The notes below the pieces were generated by a model. That model ran no database searches and was not told the DNA's origin. It worked only from the letters and a program-made list of their open reading frames with translations. Both the position numbers and the translations under genes were made by a program. A DNA stretch of 64,000 nucleotides from Lysinibacillus telephonicus. Lineage in GTDB: Bacteria; Bacillota; Bacilli; Bacillales_A; Planococcaceae. Position 1 is the stretch's first letter; the number at the start of each line of letters is the position of its first letter. Where the stretch lies: NCBI RefSeq assembly GCF_003966145.1, contig NZ_RXNR01000010.1, positions 1 to 64,000 on the forward strand, given 5' to 3'. This document shows positions 61,387-64,000 of the stretch, in pieces.

Positions 61387-62874
61387 TTATTTCTTTTCAG
61401 ATTTTAGCAGCTCTAATGTTTCATCAAATTCTGTTTCAATTTCTTTATTTGGTTTATAAGTCACTAAACTTACAATTACAGCCAAAATAAGGTTGATTAA
61501 GAAACCAGGAACGATTTCATATAGCATACCTGATAACGCTTCATTTTGTCCCCAAATAAATGCAACAACTGCACCGACAACCATACCAGTTAATGCACCA
61601 ACATTAGTTAGCTTTCTCCAATATAATGCCAGTAAAATCGTTGGACCAAATGCGGCACCAAATCCAGCCCAAGCAAATCCAACTAGGTCCAAAATAGAAC
61701 TATCTGGATTCCACCCTAAGATTGCAGCTACAATTGACACAACAAGAACTGCTAAACGTCCAGCTGTTACATAATGTTTATCTGAAGCATCTTTTTTAAA
61801 CAATGCTTTATACATATCTTCAATTAATGCAGAAGATGTTACAATTAATTGTGAAGAAATTGTACTCATTACTGCTGCTAAAATGGCAGCTAACATAATC
61901 CCAGCAATAAACGGATGGAATAAGATTTGTCCCATTACGATAAATATAGTTTCTGGGTCATCTATTTCCATTCCATTTTGTTGGAAGTATGCTAAACCTA
62001 CTAATGCAGTACCAATAGCTCCGAATAAACTTAAGATCATCCAACCGATACCAATACGACGTGCTTGTTTTGTTTCAGCAACAGATTTAATTGCCATAAA
62101 TCGAACAATAATATGAGGCTGACCAAAATAACCTAGACCCCAAGCCACTGATGAGATAACCCCCGCAACTGTTGCCGTTGATGCAAATAAACTAAATTGT
62201 TCTGGATTTACCGCTTTAATTGAGCTAATTGTGTCACCTAAACCGCCAGTAAAGAACACACCAATTACTGGTACTAAAATTAACGCCAAGAACATAATTA
62301 AACCTTGGATAAAGTCTGTATAACTAACGGCCAGGAATCCACCAAATAACGTGTACCCTACAGTAACAACCGCTACAATTAACAGACCAGTATGATAATC
62401 AAAGCCAAATGAACTTTCGAAAAATTTACCGCCTGATACCATACCTGAAGATACATAGAACGTAAAGAACACTAAAATAACGATTCCTGAAACTATACGG
62501 ATTAACTTCGTATTATCACGAAGACGGTTATCCAAAAAGCTCGGAATCGTAATAGAATCCTTCGAAACTTGTGTGTATACACGTAAACGCGGTGCAACAA
62601 AAAGCCAGTTTAACCAAGCACCTATAGTTAAACCAATTGCAATCCAAGCTTCGACCATACCCGCAGCATAAATTGCACCAGGCAAGCCCATTAGCAGCCA
62701 TCCCGACATATCTGCAGCACCAGCACTTAATGCTGTAACAGCAGGTCCTAAGTCACGTCCACCTAACATATAATCATTTAAGTTGCTTGTTCTTTTATAT
62801 GCGTACCAACCAATGATAACCATCGCGAGCATATAAAGAACAATAGCTAACAATTGAAACCCATGATCTGACAT
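61387..62874 (-). CDS. putP: Sodium:proline symporter (PutP/OpuE)
   Basis: 495 residues of the SSS family, about thirteen membrane segments: LGGRDLGPAVTALSAGAADM, SGWLLMGLPGAIYAAGMVEA, WGLGYFGQPHIIVRFMAIKS and AAILAAVMSTISSQLIVTSS. Imports proline with Na+. Whether it serves nutrition (PutP) or osmoprotection (OpuE) cannot be told; the sigma-B promoter of opuE was looked for and not found. GGGGGAGAG precedes the ATG. Confidence 0.93.
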   Translation of the reverse strand: MSDHGFQLLAIVLYMLAMVIIGWYAYKRTSNLNDYMLGGRDLGPAVTALSAGAADMSGWLLMGLPGAIYAAGMVEAWIAIGLTIGAWLNWLFVAPRLRVYTQVSKDSITIPSFLDNRLRDNTKLIRIVSGIVILVFFTFYVSSGMVSGGKFFESSFGFDYHTGLLIVAVVTVGYTLFGGFLAVSYTDFIQGLIMFLALILVPVIGVFFTGGLGDTISSIKAVNPEQFSLFASTATVAGVISSVAWGLGYFGQPHIIVRFMAIKSVAETKQARRIGIGWMILSLFGAIGTALVGLAYFQQNGMEIDDPETIFIVMGQILFHPFIAGIMLAAILAAVMSTISSQLIVTSSALIEDMYKALFKKDASDKHYVTAGRLAVLVVSIVAAILGWNPDSSILDLVGFAWAGFGAAFGPTILLALYWRKLTNVGALTGMVVGAVVAFIWGQNEALSGMLYEIVPGFLINLILAVIVSLVTYKPNKEIETEFDETLELLKSEKK

Positions 62875-63139
62875 TGTCTCTCCCCCTGATGTAAATTAAT
62901 TTTTTTTGTTAAAAATAGTGTTAAAAACAGTAGAATAATATCATATTCCAGTACACTATGCCATACAGATAATTTACCATACAATAATGATTTTGTGTTC
63001 AAGAATTTTTTAAAAATTCAATTTTAGTATACTTTTTTATACTAAAAATATTACCTCTATCTGTTATTGCTACTATTAACACTTTCTAGGGCTCCTATGT
63101 TAAACTATTTCCATCAAAATTAGAAGAAGGCTGATTAAT
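62875..63139. other. Divergent promoter region of putP and methyltransferase genes
   Basis: A+T-rich, no ORF. Contains TATAATTT-like stretches only; no clear promoter chosen. Confidence 0.35.
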
Positions 63140-64000
63140 ATGGACTTTGAGCAAATGAAAACAGAATTTATAAAACGTATTGATAACAAAGAACTTATAA
63201 ATGCTACAATTAGTCAACCACGTCAAAAATCAAATGAAATTAAACGTGTTAAAATTAAACCTATTGAATTGAAAGGGAAATATCATATTCAAATTGAGTA
63301 CCAATTTGAACGAGTTTTAAAACACGAAAATGTTTTATTAGAAAAGTTTTCTGAAGCATTTGAATTGTTATTACAACAGTTTCGTCAAATTCATGCTCAA
63401 TTTATAGATGAGAACATCCAAATACAATTATCTAAAAAAAATAAAGTACTTTGGAAAGAAGAAAAATCAAAATCATATAAGCAAGTCGACCTATCTCATA
63501 ATCGCAAAAAGCAATATTTATTAGACGAGTCTACCCCCTACCCCTTCCTTATCCGCCTAGGTGTACAAACGGAAGATGGAAAAATCAAAAAACAAAAATA
63601 TGATAAGTTCCGTCAAATCAATCGTTTTATTGAATTTATCGACGATTCATTAGCACATTTACCAAAAAATCGCCAAATCCGAATATTAGATTTTGGATCA
63701 GGCAAATCATATTTAACCTTTGCACTTTATCATTATTTAAAAGTGGAAAAGGGTCTAGATATACGAGTTACTGGACTTGACTTAAAAAAAGAAGTAATAG
63801 ATGAATGTAATCGCATTGCACAGGATTTACATTATGAGCAGCTTGAGTTTTTAGTTGGAGATATAAATGATTATAATGATGAAACCTCTGTGGATATGGT
63901 AGTAACTTTACATGCTTGTGATGTTGCAACAGATATGGCGCTTGCCCGTGCAGTAAAATGGGGTGCTAAAGTTATACTAAGCGTTCCATGCTGTCAACAT
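63140..64000 (+). CDS. Class I SAM-dependent methyltransferase, 3' end outside window
   Basis: 287 codons from ATG at 63140 (AGAAGG upstream) with no stop before the right edge. The N-terminal 190 residues are unassigned and basic; the SAM motif ILDFGSGKSYLTFALYHYLK begins near residue 194, followed by TGLDLKKEVIDECN, FLVGDINDYN, VTLHACDVATDMALA and SVPCCQH at the edge. The DxGSGKSY and LHACD patterns are those of a SAM methyltransferase group (DUF-type, sometimes called RsmC/TrmA-like by error). Substrate unknown. Confidence 0.85.
   Translation, partial: MDFEQMKTEFIKRIDNKELINATISQPRQKSNEIKRVKIKPIELKGKYHIQIEYQFERVLKHENVLLEKFSEAFELLLQQFRQIHAQFIDENIQIQLSKKNKVLWKEEKSKSYKQVDLSHNRKKQYLLDESTPYPFLIRLGVQTEDGKIKKQKYDKFRQINRFIEFIDDSLAHLPKNRQIRILDFGSGKSYLTFALYHYLKVEKGLDIRVTGLDLKKEVIDECNRIAQDLHYEQLEFLVGDINDYNDETSVDMVVTLHACDVATDMALARAVKWGAKVILSVPCCQH

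Overview
The window is low-GC Gram-positive DNA that reads as a chromosome segment of a spore-forming member of Bacillales, most likely of the Lysinibacillus/Solibacillus/Planococcaceae type. The reasons are the strong AGGAGG ribosome binding sites, frequent TTG starts, sigma-A and sigma-B promoters of Bacillus type, many U-run terminators, and a block whose gene order matches the ddl-murF-cshA-ydbST-ydcA-acpS-ydcC-alr-ndoAI/ndoA-rsb/sigB-tex-sprT-tRNA region of Bacillus subtilis. Most genes and the whole tRNA cluster lie on the minus strand, so the replication fork probably moves from right to left. No prophage, CRISPR array or intact insertion sequence is visible.

Layout. 1-930: eight minus-strand tRNA genes behind a perfect-consensus promoter, leading out of the left edge into what looks like an rRNA operon leader. 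1306-19215: the conserved housekeeping and stress block, with SprT-like protein, Tex, a shortened sigma-B operon (rsbT-U-V-W-sigB without rsbR, rsbS or rsbX), the EndoA toxin-antitoxin pair, alanine racemase, a sporulation-type lipoprotein, AcpS, rhomboid protease, two PH-domain membrane proteins, helicase CshA, an esterase, MurF and Ddl. 19487-27692: RodA, cardiolipin synthase, a VanY-type carboxypeptidase, YidC and an AraC regulator, with small unknown genes between. 28216-30690: a LytTR regulator beside a succinyl-CoA:acetate CoA-transferase. 30804-45894: small proteins, CvfB, MntR, a ComFB-type protein, a membrane-anchored penicillin-acylase homologue, ExoA, MurB, azoreductase, a DsbA-type oxidoreductase, a Rieske flavoprotein, pyrophosphatase PpaC and an RpiR regulator. 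46238-51390: MFS transporter, thrC-thrB, an NAD-binding protein and a ZIP metal transporter. 51674-64000: PAP2 phosphatase, a Fur-controlled petrobactin-type uptake system with a heme monooxygenase, a lipoprotein, a peptide transporter, HflX, a proline/sodium symporter, and the start of a methyltransferase cut by the right edge.

How it fits together. Much of the window serves the cell envelope (Alr, Ddl, MurF, MurB, RodA, VanY, cardiolipin synthase, YidC) and stress or redox control (sigma-B operon, EndoA, azoreductase, DsbA-like, Rieske protein). Metal supply is a second theme (MntR, ZIP, siderophore uptake, HmoA). The observations most worth a second look are the sigma-B operon that keeps rsbT but has no stressosome genes, a 180-bp structured palindromic element between sigB and tex, a LytTR/CoA-transferase pair with candidate operators, an MhqR-like palindrome before the azoreductase, and several unlisted small ORFs with good ribosome binding sites. 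No clearly new multi-gene system was found.
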